Origin: Batillaria attramentaria
Taxonomy: Eukaryota; Mollusca; Gastropoda; Batillariidae
Assembly: GCA_018292915.2 (NCBI GenBank)
Contig: JACVVK020000381.1
Coordinates: 30,001-94,000, forward strand
Direction of reading: 5' to 3'
DNA length: 64,000 nt
The position numbers were made by a program, and so were the translations under genes. Positions within the stretch are counted from its first letter, which is position 1; every line of letters starts with the position of its first letter. The notes beneath the pieces were generated by a model that saw only the letters and a list, made by a program, of their open reading frames with translations, ran no database searches and had not been told where the DNA came from. Below, piece after piece: positions 11,934 to 26,869 of this stretch.

Positions 11934-13198
11934 GTTTGTGTGAAATTATTTACTCTTCACCACACGAGTGTTGACGAAATCATCGGTGAAAACAACGAAG
12001 GTCAGGTCAGGTCAGGTTTCTGATATATGCATCTTTCTTTGGAGAGTTTACATCTCATCAGCATCCTGTCAAAGATGGCTTGCAGTTACGATGTTGCAAA
12101 CTTTGCTGCAGAAATTTCAACGGGCAGAGTGTATGAAAAAGAATTGACTGAGTACACTTCCTCCTGTTGCATGTTGCCACATGTACAAAAACAATTTGGA
12201 CAGCTCGGAATTAGGTGAAAAGGTATTTGATTTTGAGAGTCGACGCGGTTTTCTAGAGCTGGAAAGTGACATTGTTCCACAGATAAGTATGCGAAGGTGT
12301 GTGTATACGTTTTCATTAGCGAATGTGCGTCTGATTGAAAGTAACCTGGTATTTCGGACCCTAACAGGAAACGTCGGTTTAGGTTCTTAACTCTTTTCAC
12401 AGTCCACTCTGTCACTAGCCTTATTGTGTCTAGAGTAAATTGCAGCGTAGTACAGTAGTACACGTACTGAGTAAATCAAATGGGGCAGACGCAGCTTGTT
12501 GGGGGAAGGAGGCGGCTTGGTTTCACCTTTTGCAATTCCACATTCATTTTTGAACTGGAAATCCACCTGAACAGATTTTGGACTTCACGTTGGCATATTT
12601 GTCAGCATAACACAACTTGCGAAAATAGAATTTCAAACTGTGATGGTCCACATGAACTTCTCATGATTCACACCATTTCATCATCATCAGTAGAAGTGTA
12701 ATCTTGCATTTAGTGTGGCCTGTGTCAGTGTCATTTTCTCATTCAACAGGTGGAAGGACAATAAGGTTTCGGCATCGGCCATTCCTGGGCGGTGAATGAA
12801 GCAGATAATCGTCTTCCTGGGCGGTGAATGAAGCAGATAATCGTCTGTGCTTGGTGGCCAGGAGCGCTGCTGAAGTTGTGCTGACCCCAACACTAGCGGA
12901 GTTTGGAGGGCCAGGTAAACTTCACATTTTCGCATTGGTTCTGATGTGGATAGCAGTTTGAATCCCAGATAGAATCACAGTTTTTTTCCTTGTTGCCTGC
13001 CCTTTGATGTCCGCTTCGTCCAGTTGAAAAAAAGGTGTCTGAACAACCAACTGGTGTGGGTAGCCTTTCAGGGCTTTTTTCCCCCCCTCTCTTCAAGAAG
13101 GGCATTGGTCCCCTTTGAACGTGATGATCCTTTGAAAATTTTGTTCTTTATCATGGCTACCCCAAATTTTTGTTAGATACAGTAGTTGAATTCTTAGG

Positions 13199-13667
13199 TG
13201 CTTGTTACAGCATGTGTATGTGCCTGTTACAGCATGTGTATGTGCCTGTTACAGCATGTGTATGTGCCTGTTACAGCATGTGTATGTGCCTGTTACAGCA
13301 TGTGTATGTGCCTGTTACAGCATGTGTATGTGCTTGTTACAGCATGTGTATGTGCCTGTTACAGCATGTGTATGTGCCTGTTACAGCATGTGTATGTGCC
13401 TGTTACAGCATGTGTATGTGCCTGTTACAGCATGTGTATGTGCCTGTTACAGCATGTGTATGTGCTTGTTACAGCATGTGTATGTGCCTGTTACAGCATG
13501 TGTATGTGCCTGTTACAGCATGTGTATGTGCCTGTTACAGCATGTGTATGTGCCTGTTACAGCATGTGTATGTGCTTGTTACAGCATGTGTATGTGCCTG
13601 TTACAGCATGTGTATGTGCCTGTTACAGCATGTGTATGTGCCTGTTACAGCATGTGTATGTGCCTGC
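13199..13667 (+). repeat. 22-bp minisatellite, about 21 copies
   Basis: Unit TGCCTGTTACAGCATGTGTA plus TG. A TGCTTG variant occurs with gctt at 13200, 13332, 13464 and 13574, that is every 6, 6 and 5 units, showing a higher-order repeat. The 22-bp period shifts frame each unit, so all three plus frames stay open and show the same peptide cycle; these frames are not genes. Confidence 0.95.
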
Positions 13668-14068
13668 AGGAAATAGGTTACTTTTATTTAATTTGAAGTT
13701 ATTTGGGGATGCTAGTCGTAGCAGCTGATGATGAACATAGGTTGCCACTATTACTCGACAAAGCATTTCCAGTTGTTTAAATTAATTATTGCTTTGCTAC
13801 AGGTTCGGACACATGATGTCATCAGTGATGGCAGAAATGCTGTGCCAAGAGAGAACTGGAGAGAAATCACACTGCATCGACTCGCGTGCTTGCTTCAGGT
13901 GCTGGTCATTATTGGTGTGGATCAGGTTCACCGTTTTGCTTGTGGTGATAGCGAAGATTAAACAAGGTTGCAACTTGTGTTTGTGTCTCCATTGTTTCCT
14001 CGTGCGAAATACACCAGACTGGCAGCATGCAAGTGTCAAGTGTTGTCACTGTGTTCTGATGTTAAATG

Positions 14069-14455
14069 CAGGGCTTAAAATCTTTCACCTTTAGCTACAA
14101 ATTCCCCCCCCCCCCCCCCCCCAAAAAAAAACCCAGCGTGTTTCGTCCTCTGAAGAACTTGAAATCAATGCTAACACACACAGAGTTGCTCAGATTTAGT
14201 TTAATTCTAAAGTTTTTCCTCCAGAAGAAGTGTTCTCTCCTCAGAAGCACCTAAAATCATGCAAAAATGCAATATATTGCGCAGATTTTAGTCTTTTTTT
14301 CCTTTTTTTTTTTCAATTCTGAGGGAGCATGTCCCTGGACACTCTTAGCAATACACAGTTTTTTGGCAGATGTGTGGTGGTGGCTTTGTAACTTCATCAC
14401 TAAATGCTACACACTTTTCCTCCTCCGCTTGAATCATGGAGCATTTTAAGCCCTG
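14069..14455 (+). mobile_element. 387-bp MITE with CAGGGCTTAAAAT termini
   Basis: Left end CAGGGCTTAAAATC, right end GCATTTTAAGCCCTG: clear terminal inverted repeats. The interior matches the copies at 33791-34173 and 51033-51480 and the reversed copy at 41105-41309 in a shared order of words (TTTCCTCC, AGAAGC, GGGAGCAT, CATCACTAAATGCT). No coding capacity. The CAGGG end suggests a hAT-like origin, but no 8-bp target duplication is evident here. Confidence 0.78.
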
Positions 14456-14930
14456 TATAATACATGTATTATGTTCACTTTGTAAAATTGTTGTTATTCC
14501 TGACTGCAGGTCATGTACATATGCACAAAACTGTATTCCAAAGACTTGCACGTTTTGTCAGTAACATGAAATTTGGATGAAGAAATTTACAAACACTGAA
14601 ACAGCAACGCTTGAAATTCACACACCCATGACGTACAGATGGGAATGTTGAGTGGATCTGCTTTGGATGTGCACACCCAGAATGTGAGAATCAAGTGTAG
14701 AAGTATTATGTATAGCTGTGTGGGTACCAAAAGACAAACAGCAGATGAGGGGTAACCCAAGTTCAAACCTGGAAACTGATGAACTGAAGCGAAGTGTATG
14801 ACCGATTCACGCATCTGTCAGAAATCAGCCAGATATTTGCGGTGTTTATCGGTCACCAGTGAAAGTTTGAACTATGAAACTTTTCCAAATGTGTTAAGGT
14901 TGCTTGTCCCTTTGACAGCTTGTGAGTAGA

Positions 14931-16700
14931 TTTGACGACAATAGGACTGAAAGTAGTACATGTATCGGCATTTGACGACAATGGGACTGAAAGTAGTACA
15001 TGTATCGGCATTTGACGACAATGGGACTGAAAGTAGTACATGTATCGGCATTTGACGACAATAGGACTGAAAGTAGTACATGTATCGGCATTTGACGACA
15101 GTAGGAGTGAAAGTAGTACATGTATCGGCATTTGACGACAATAGGACTGAAAGTAGTACATGTATCGGCATTTGACGACAATAGGACTGAAAGTAGTACA
15201 TGTATCGGCATTTGAGGACAATAGGAGTGAAAGTAGTACATGTATCGGCATTTGAGGACAGTAGGAGTGAAAGTAGTACATGTATCGGCATTTGCCGACA
15301 ATAGGAGTGAAAGTAGTACATGTATCGGCATTTGCCGACAGTAGGAGTGAAAGTAGTACATGTATCGGCATTTGCCGACAGTAGGAGTGAAAGTAGTACA
15401 TGTATCGGCATTTGCCGACAGTAGGAGTGAAAGTAGTACATGTATCGGCATTTGCCGACAGTAGGAGTGAAAGTAGTACATGTATCGGCATTTGCCGACA
15501 GTAGGAGTGAAAGTAGTACATGTATCGGCATTTGCCGACAGTAGGAGTGAAAGTAGTACATGTATCGGCATTTGCCGACAGTAGGAGTGAAAGTAGTACA
15601 TGTATCGGCATTTGACGACAGTAGGAGTGAAAGTAGTACATGTATCGGCATTTGACGACAGTAGGAGTGAAAGTAGTACATGTATCGGCATTTGACGACA
15701 GTAGGAGTGAAAGTAGTACATGTATCGGCATTTGACGACAGTAGGAGTGAAAGTAGTACATGTATCGGCATTTGACGACAGTAGGAGTGAAAGTAGTACA
15801 TGTATCGGCATTTGACGACAGTAGGAGTGAAAGTAGTACATGTATCGGCATTTGACGACAGTAGGAGTGAAAGTAGTACATGTATCGGCATTTGACGACA
15901 GTAGGAGTGAAAGTAGTACATGTATCGGCATTTGACGACAGTAGGAGTGAAAGTAGTACATGTATCGGCATTTGACGACAGTAGGACTGAAAGTAGTACA
16001 TGTATCGGCATTTGACGACAGTAGGAGTGAAAGTAGTACATGTATCGGCATTTGACGACGATAGGACTGAAAGTAGTACATGTATCGGCATTTGACGACG
16101 ATAGGACTGAAAGTAGTACATGTATCGGCATTTGACGACAATAGGACTGAAAGTAGTACATGTATCGGCATTTGACGACAATAGGACTGAAAGTAGTACA
16201 TGTATCGGCATTTGACGACAGTAGGAGTGAAAGTAGTACATGTATCGGCATTTGACGACAGTAGGAGTGAAAGTAGTACATGTATCGGCATTTGACGACA
16301 ATAGGACTGAAAGTAGTACATGTATCGGCATTTGACGACAATAGGACTGAAAGTAGTACATGTATCGGCATTTGACGACAATAGGACTGAAAGTAGTACA
16401 TGTATCGGCATTTGAGGACAATAGGAGTGAAACTAGTACATGTATCGGCATTTGACGACAATAGGAGTGAAAGTAGTACATGTATCGGCATTTGAGGACA
16501 ATAGGAGTGAAAGTAGTACATGTATCGGCATTTGAGGACAATAGGAGTGAAAGTAGTACATGTATCGGCATTTGAGGACAGTAGGAGTGAAAGTAGTACA
16601 TGTATCGGCATTTCAGGACAATAGGAGTGAAAGTAGTACATGTATCGGCATTTGAGGACAGTAGGAGTGAAAGTAGTACATGTATCGGCATTTGACGACA
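14931..16700 (+). repeat. 40-bp minisatellite, about 44 copies
   Basis: Unit TTTGACGACAATAGGACTGA followed by AAGTAGTACATGTATCGGCA. Variants cluster: GACGACA with ACTGA or AGTGA, a block of GCCGACA units at about 15292-15600, and GAGGACA units near 15215-15260 and 16410-16660. Each unit carries the palindrome TACATGTA. No minus-strand frame of the unit has a stop and 40 is not a multiple of 3, so three overlapping minus-strand frames of 505-621 codons stay open, all showing one 40-residue cycle. I read this as a non-coding satellite. Confidence 0.95.
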
Positions 16701-17100
16701 CTCTGTACTATGTGTCATCTCTGGGTAAACATCAAAAGAAACAAATCAAATCCTTGAAAATGCAGAAATTGTTGATTTTTAAAACAAACTGTTTGAGCTA
16801 CTCCATAAAGAATAAAGATATGCATACCATCTTCATTTTTTTTTTTTAACATAAATCATGAGGCTGGAGATTATTTTTCTAATTTCAACTGCTGTATTTA
16901 GATACTGTAATTGTCAGTAAGCGTGCCTTAATGTCTAAGTACATGGCTTTTGTTTTTGTGTGTGTGTGTGGGGGGGGGGGGGGGGGGGGGGGTTTAAGAA
17001 AATTGGTTGTTTCCTGTGAGTGGATTTTTTCAAGTATACAAATCAGTTCTACACTTCAGATATCCACACACTTTAACAAGTGAAACTGCAAAACAAACAC

Positions 17101-17106
17101 TTTATT
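17101..17106 (-). terminator. Poly(A) signal of the MRPS10 gene
   Basis: AATAAA on the minus strand, about 60 bases after the MRPS10 stop codon (17166-17164). Confidence 0.6.
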
Positions 17107-17163
17107 TATACCATACCATAACACACAACACAAAGCATGCACAAACAGCCGCCAGAGATTTGG

Positions 17164-19748
17164 TCAAGAGGATGCCGTGGCCTGTGAGCCTGTTGACACT
17201 GTCTGTGAAGAAGTGCCAGCTTGAGAGGAGGTTTTGGGTGGCTGCAGGTAATCTGGGATTTTCTCCAAGCGATGCTGAAAGAAGAAGGTCGACTTCTTAC
17301 AGGTGAGGATCTCTGTGAGCAATATTGAAAGCACTGTAACATGGTCTAAATAGTCATGAAAGGTTCTGAAGAACTGAGGAACCTTTTCAAGTTCTTAAAA
17401 TTCTGTAAAAACTGACTTGGGTATGTAAAAGTTAGTTTTTTTTTGTTTTTTTTTAAACTCGGGTTTGTAAAAGTAAATTTGATGTCTTAAAAAAAAGAAA
17501 AAACATATATACAGTGTTTATCTCAGGGGAATACTCTTTGGTATTAAGTGCGTACGGCAATTTAGTACTGTTCGGTCTCAGAAATTCGTAAATTTTGTGC
17601 CTTTTTTTTTTTTGAGTATGAACCCTGCCGACATGCTGCAGTGGCCAATTCAGCATATAACTCTTAAGACCTTCTTACTTTTGTAACTTTCATGGCCATG
17701 CCCTCCGGAAGGTTCCGCTGTATATACTCGAGGAAAGTGTCGGCTGTGGAGCCTGTCAGATGTTTTAACTGAAACGCACAAGTAACAGTCGATACCAGCA
17801 TTCATGTGGTAAATAGAGGGTGGGTGTTTGGGAGTTGAACGTCCTTTTCCACCACAAACGGGTGATAACAAAGACGGGGCAACGATGAAAAAGCCAGCAC
17901 AAATATTTGGCACAAGCCAGGATACGAACTCACGACCCGAGCATTAGAAGTCCAACACTCTACCATTCGGCCACCCCGGCTCCCCATGGTGGTAAATAGA
18001 GCATTTTATGATTTATGATAAAACATGAGTGCACTGACCATCCAAAAAAAAAAAAAAAAAATGTGGAAACCTACTCAGAACTAATAATGAAAAAAAAAAA
18101 AGGCAGGAAAAAGTCTAATAAATCAGAGCACTGGGGTAGAGGAGGAACATGGGTACTGGGAAGTGACCAATAAAAATAATTTCTACAGACACAAAAAAAG
18201 GTTCTAGCAAACCTCAAAGACATTGTAGTGTGTCCGCTGTTCATACTGCACCATGTGCTTCGCGTAGATGTGCACAGACTTCAAAATGGAGAACCTTGTG
18301 ATCACTTTTGGAGGCTCAAATCTGCAAACAAGGGCATTCAGACTGTATGGCAATGTAAAGATATTGAAGGTCGGATATAATTAATTTTGGCTTGTACTGA
18401 AGGCCTGCTTGGGTCCCAGCCAAAGTTGTTCATTTTCTTTGATTTTTAATTTTTTTTTGCTACAGTGAAATCAGTTGTATTGAAACATCGCTTATATATA
18501 TTGAAGTGTGATTATGTCCCCTGAGAGCAACAGCGCCGCTTGTAGATATAGGGCAGCATTTCTTCTGTTTGGTTAGAAATCAAGGCTTGGTTCCATCAAT
18601 GAAACCAACAACAGCCAGAGCCTTGACAAACAGAAAAGTATACGTATATATAGATATTATCACTCAAGATTGAAAATAGTAAGCTAAAAAACTGAAAGTT
18701 GGCAACGTTAATGCTTACACACGAGCCAAGTTAATTCCCAGCTCATTTGCCGCCATGGTTACGAACTGGTTGTAGCTTTTCAGGACAGCCTTGTCATGAC
18801 CTTTCACCTCTACTGTCACCTGGCGGTAAAGTTCATCTGGTTCTTCTGTCTCTTCAACACTCTGTGGATAATCAGTAACACTAAAAGTAAAAGAAGCCAT
18901 AAAACTCAGAAGTGTGAAATGCATTTCATCTTGTTATGATGGTGTATTTGAAAAAAACAAACAAACAATGAAGCAACTCCACTCCCAATGCAGCTGCCAA
19001 GTGGCAAGTATTGTTAAACTATCAACTTCAGTTAAACAGACTCAGCATTTGTGTTACTTTCCAGAGATCTGCAGAAACTAGAATTTGTAATATGACTTAC
19101 CTTTATTGATGAACTAAATTTCTTTACTGCTGGGTGTATTGGTTTCTGTCCCCTGTAAATAGTACAGAAAATGTATCCTCGTTACAGGCAGAAGTTCAAG
19201 TTTACCATTATGTGTAATTCTTATTTTTTTGCTGATGGCTACTTTAAATGCATTCATTAAAAAAACGGGTGTGTGTGTGGGGGGGGGGGGGGGCTGATAA
19301 TTAATTCTGCGATGGATATATATATACAGAACTACACATTTCAGTACAGTGCGTGCTGTCATGGAAATACGCTAATCCGAAAAAGGAAAATATAATCAGT
19401 TTATCTGTGACGCAGGGTCCATAAAATGTCCGACTCGGGATAAAATTCTAAAGGTCACAACAACAAAAAAATGTGGGAAAATCTGACAATACGTCAGAAG
19501 AAACCTTACCCAGTAACTCTATTGACAGCATTTCCACACCGCATACACACCGTCCTTGTCACAGTCTGCAAAGAAATGACAGTTTAAAACGTTAACTTGT
19601 TGCGTTAGTAAGTCGGAAGGTTTCAGTGACGTTTAATTTGTTAAAGTCTACTGTCGTCGTGAACTGTTAAGGTCGATATCTTGGAGAAAAGTTACAAAAC
19701 AGTAAAACTTACACTCAACTGTCGAAGGAAACTCAAGGAGGCAGCCAT
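17164..19748 (-). CDS. MRPS10: Mitochondrial small ribosomal subunit protein uS10m (198 aa)
   Basis: Component of the mitoribosome small subunit. Minus-strand coding exons: 19748-19713 ([12 protein letters not shown]), 19565-19510, 19152-19101, 18861-18719, 18321-18213, 17768-17679 and 17274-17164 (stop). The lengths total 597 nt and keep frame at every junction. Recognised segments: [36 protein letters not shown] with [10 protein letters not shown], and [20 protein letters not shown], all typical of S10m. The N-terminus is short and lacks acids early on, as in a mitochondrial presequence; the C-terminus is a Ser/Thr/Gln-rich tail (about 20 residues). For exon 4 a second upstream AG would create a frame stop, so the acceptor after CCACAG is used. 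Intron 5 contains a young SINE. Divergent from DNAL1. Confidence 0.95.
17819..17988 (-). mobile_element. tRNA-derived SINE, family 1, with 13-bp target duplication
   Basis: Minus-strand copy. The head reads ggggagccggggtggccgaa then tggtagag (A box-like), followed by a B box-like GAGTTCGTATCC; the 3' part carries GGACGTTCAA and a CCCACC-rich tail. Exact direct repeats gtggtaaatagag flank it (17806-17818 and 17989-18001). Same family as 28730, 43389, 58303 and 59223. Confidence 0.88.
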
Positions 19749-19978
19749 CTTGGAAAAATTAACTGCGGTTCTTATGTGGCGAACAAAAATATTCAAAGAA
19801 AGTAAAGATCTGCTTTATTCGTGAGACTTTATTAGATTTTTAAAAAAGACACAAAACTTTCTGTGAGAGAGTATATTACAAGTAGTTCCTTAGGGGTTTA
19901 TGAAATCGTTGGGGAGTTACTTCCCCTGTACGAGCACCTGTTGTTGCCATGCGACAGACGAAGTAAATACATTCCAAG
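19749..19978. promoter_or_regulatory. Bidirectional MRPS10/DNAL1 promoter region
   Basis: Only 230 bp separate the start codons of the two divergent genes, so both promoters and 5' UTRs must sit here or overlap the first exons. No TATA box stands out. Bidirectional use is inference. Confidence 0.6.
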
Positions 19979-24284
<4,306 letters not shown>

Positions 24285-24663
24285 AGAAGTTGCCAGAAAC
24301 TGTCCACACAAAGAGAATCTGTTACTTCACCTTTGCTGCTACAACTCATTCCCCAAAAACTTTGCTCATCATTCCATCATCATCTCGCCTTTTATTTTCA
24401 CACATTTCTTCTCACGAACCCTTCCCAGGCCTCACTTCCCCTTCCCAGGCCTCACTTCGTTCTTCGTTCATTTGATGGAACAATCTTTAAATTCAGTTTT
24501 TTGTTCATTTGATGGAACAACCTTGAATTTCAAATTTTTCGCACATTACTGCTGATTTTTTAAAATGGGAATGGGTTTAGGGAGCAGAAAATCATAGCAG
24601 AGTGCACATTTCCACACTTGTCTGTAGACTTGCTTTTCCTGTTTCGGATTAATGGCATCAGTC

Positions 24664-24875
24664 GCTGTTACTTATAAAGTGTCAGGAATTGGCTGGTGGC
24701 TGTTACTTATAAAGTGTCAGGAATTGGCTGGTGGCTGTTACTTATAAAGTGTCAGGAATTGGCTGGTGGCTGTTACTTATAAAGTGTCAGGAATTGGCTG
24801 GTGGCTGTTACTTATAAAGTGTCAGGAATTGGCTGGTGGCTGTTACTTATAAAGTGTCAGGAATTGGCTGGTGGC
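24664..24875 (+). repeat. 35-bp tandem repeat, 6 copies
   Basis: Unit GCTGTTACTTATAAAGTGTC followed by AGGAATTGGCTGGTG, nearly perfect, just after the DNAL1 stop codon and therefore probably in its 3' UTR. Confidence 0.93.
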
Positions 24876-24934
24876 TAGAATTTGATGCAGGGGTGGGAGG
24901 CATTGCTACTTGTGGTATTTATGGTGTTAGATTT

Positions 24935-25045
24935 GGGTGGGGAAGAGATAGGGGTGGGGAAGAGATAGGGGTGGGGAAGAGATAGGGGTGGGGAAGAGAT
25001 AGGGGTGGGGAAGAGATAGGGGTGGGGAAGAGATAGGGGTGGGGG
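24935..25045 (+). repeat. 17-bp tandem repeat, about 6 copies
   Basis: Unit GGGTGGGGAAGAGATAG; strongly purine-rich on the plus strand. Confidence 0.9.
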
Positions 25046-25633
25046 AGTGAGGGTGTCAAAGATTATATTAGGTGTTTGAAATGTAATTCCTGTTGACAGT
25101 TTGTTCCCAGCGTGTGTCTTGTGGGTGACTTGAATTAGCACACATCATTACTGGAAATTTACCAGTGATTCTTATTTTATCATGCATTTGAAAGATTGTA
25201 CCAAAGTATATACAGTGTCTAACAAACATGAGAGCTCATGGGTTAACTGTTTGATCTTCACTGAGCAGTACAAAACGTAAGAGAAGATAACCATGTGAAG
25301 GTGGTTTGCGTGTAAATATGTACAGGAATACCACTGTGCTGTGATATTGTAAAAATGTGTACAACATATTGTGTCTTAGCAAAAGCCTTTAATTTTTTGT
25401 CTTTGCCTAGTGGGTGTTTTTCGTTGTTGTTGTTGTTGTTGCTTTTTGTCTTTGCCAAAGGCACTTAATTTTTAAGTGATACATTATTTCCGAACATATA
25501 AATCCAGTTTACCTGACAGGACATGAGGAACATTGCCTTGAAACTATCAATGCATCTGCAGACGTTTTGGAAATCGTTTCATTAGAATGATCAAAATGAA
25601 GTTTGATTCTTGGCTGCAGAGCACAAAAGCAAA

Positions 25634-25639
25634 AATAAA
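25634..25639 (+). terminator. Candidate poly(A) signal of DNAL1
   Basis: AATAAA about 1.35 kb after the DNAL1 stop codon, the clearest signal before the next gene. Tentative. Confidence 0.4.
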
Positions 25640-25699
25640 GTGCAAAATATCTGTGTGTGTTTATTTCTTGCCTTTTTGTTATTGTTTGTTTTTTTCCAT

Positions 25700-25912
25700 G
25701 TGTTTGTGTGTGCATGTGTGTGTGTGTGCATGTGTGTGTGTGTGCATGTGTGTGTGTGTGCATGTGTGTGTGTGTGCATGTGTGTGTGTGTGCATGTGTG
25801 TGTGTGTGCATGTGTGTGTGTGTGCATGTGTGTGTGCATGTGTGTGTGTGCATGTGTGTGTGTGTGCATGTGTGTGTGTGTGTGCATGTGTGTGTGTGCA
25901 TGTGTGTGTGGA
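25700..25912 (+). repeat. Compound TG/GCATG satellite
   Basis: Runs of TGTGTG separated at 10-12-bp steps by GCATG, giving a regular TGTGTGTGCA array on the plus strand. Long His/Thr or Cys/Val frames across it are artefacts of the repeat. Confidence 0.9.
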
Positions 25913-26869
25913 TTGTGAGTGCAAATTCCTACAAGCGTTATTATATATATATATATATATGTATGTATACAGGCCTCAGTTTAAATCACGATATAATGCT
26001 GATTATCCCAGCATCAGTTCTACATATAATTGGCATAAATTAGTGTAAGTTAAATGTAAAAAGAGTGCCTCTTGAGTGCTGAGTCTTGCCATCAAGTATA
26101 TAATGGAGATCGATGGGGGCAGTGACAACTGAACAGCAGTGGGTGGCATATACAAAGGAAGATTAGAAATGAAAAGGTGTCTGAGACGCGTATGTTGCAT
26201 GAACTGAGCCCTGTTCATTAGCAGACGCGTGTAGAGGCAGTCAGCCAGTGGTCGACCTTATGCGGGTACGCATAACCAACAGGTATAAACACAGTCAGTT
26301 TCAAAAGTACACTGGCCGGGGAAGATTACTGAGATGGGGTGGAGAGGGGGACCATCTTGAAATGGGACAGTCTCAAAGACGACGCTGGGGAGACTTCTGA
26401 GTGATGGGGTGGAGAACCTCTGCGCTTTTCCGAGCACAAAGATGATATCCACTGATCGGTTGCCGCTGCCGGCAGACAAGTCTGAGCACGTGTTCTCCTT
26501 GTTGACACCGGAAGTGTACATAATGTTTATTGCTCATGCGCAAAATGGCCAACAGCGGCGACTTCAAACTTCTCTTCTCGAACTTTTAGACGCATTGTCG
26601 GCAATCTGCAGCACTCAGGGTGACAGTTTTCGTTTTGGGAAATGTGCGGACATTCATGCAATGTCGAAACTACGTGCTCTACAAATCCGCTTGTTTTAGC
26701 TTTAGGAACACTTATTTCTCGAAAGTTTAGTAGTCGCAGTCAAGTTGAGACGTGCTTTTTCAGGCAGAATCGTCTTGGATGCTGGAACTGAAAGTCAGTC
26801 GTACGCTTCAGGTAGCTTCTCGTCTGTTGTAACTGTTGCCCCTGTATTACGTAAACTGTGACCTTGGCA

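Larger units (their letters stand above)
9771..14068. other. 3' region of lark-like paralog B; no further gene seen
   Basis: Begins with the 3' UTR of paralog B; its end could not be fixed (an ATTAAA at about 13958 is one possible poly(A) signal). It contains a three-copy 24-bp repeat with ACCGGTACATGGGG (about 10746-10820), the 24-bp CRE-like array (11622-11933), a 32-bp direct repeat (12782-12845) and the 22-bp array (13199-13667). The open frames I checked show no recognisable domain. Confidence 0.5.

Noticed and set aside
11514..12023. 169-codon frame with GKVTSDLS repeats
   Set aside because: Simple 24-bp tandem repeat; the flanking parts of the frame show no domain.
13170..13728. Open frames rich in Cys/Met/Val and repeated
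   Set aside because: Product of the 22-bp tandem repeat in all three frames.
13199..16700. Regular direct repeats that could be mistaken for a CRISPR array
   Set aside because: Units abut each other with no unique spacers, and the genome is eukaryotic.
14853..16718. Three minus-strand open frames of 505-621 codons
   Set aside because: They are the same 40-residue cycle read in three frames of a 40-bp satellite; no intron-exon structure or known domain.
18862..18924. Extension of MRPS10 exon 4 upstream (VTDYPQ...)
   Set aside because: Using the earlier AG puts a stop in frame; the acceptor after CCACAG joins exon 3 cleanly.
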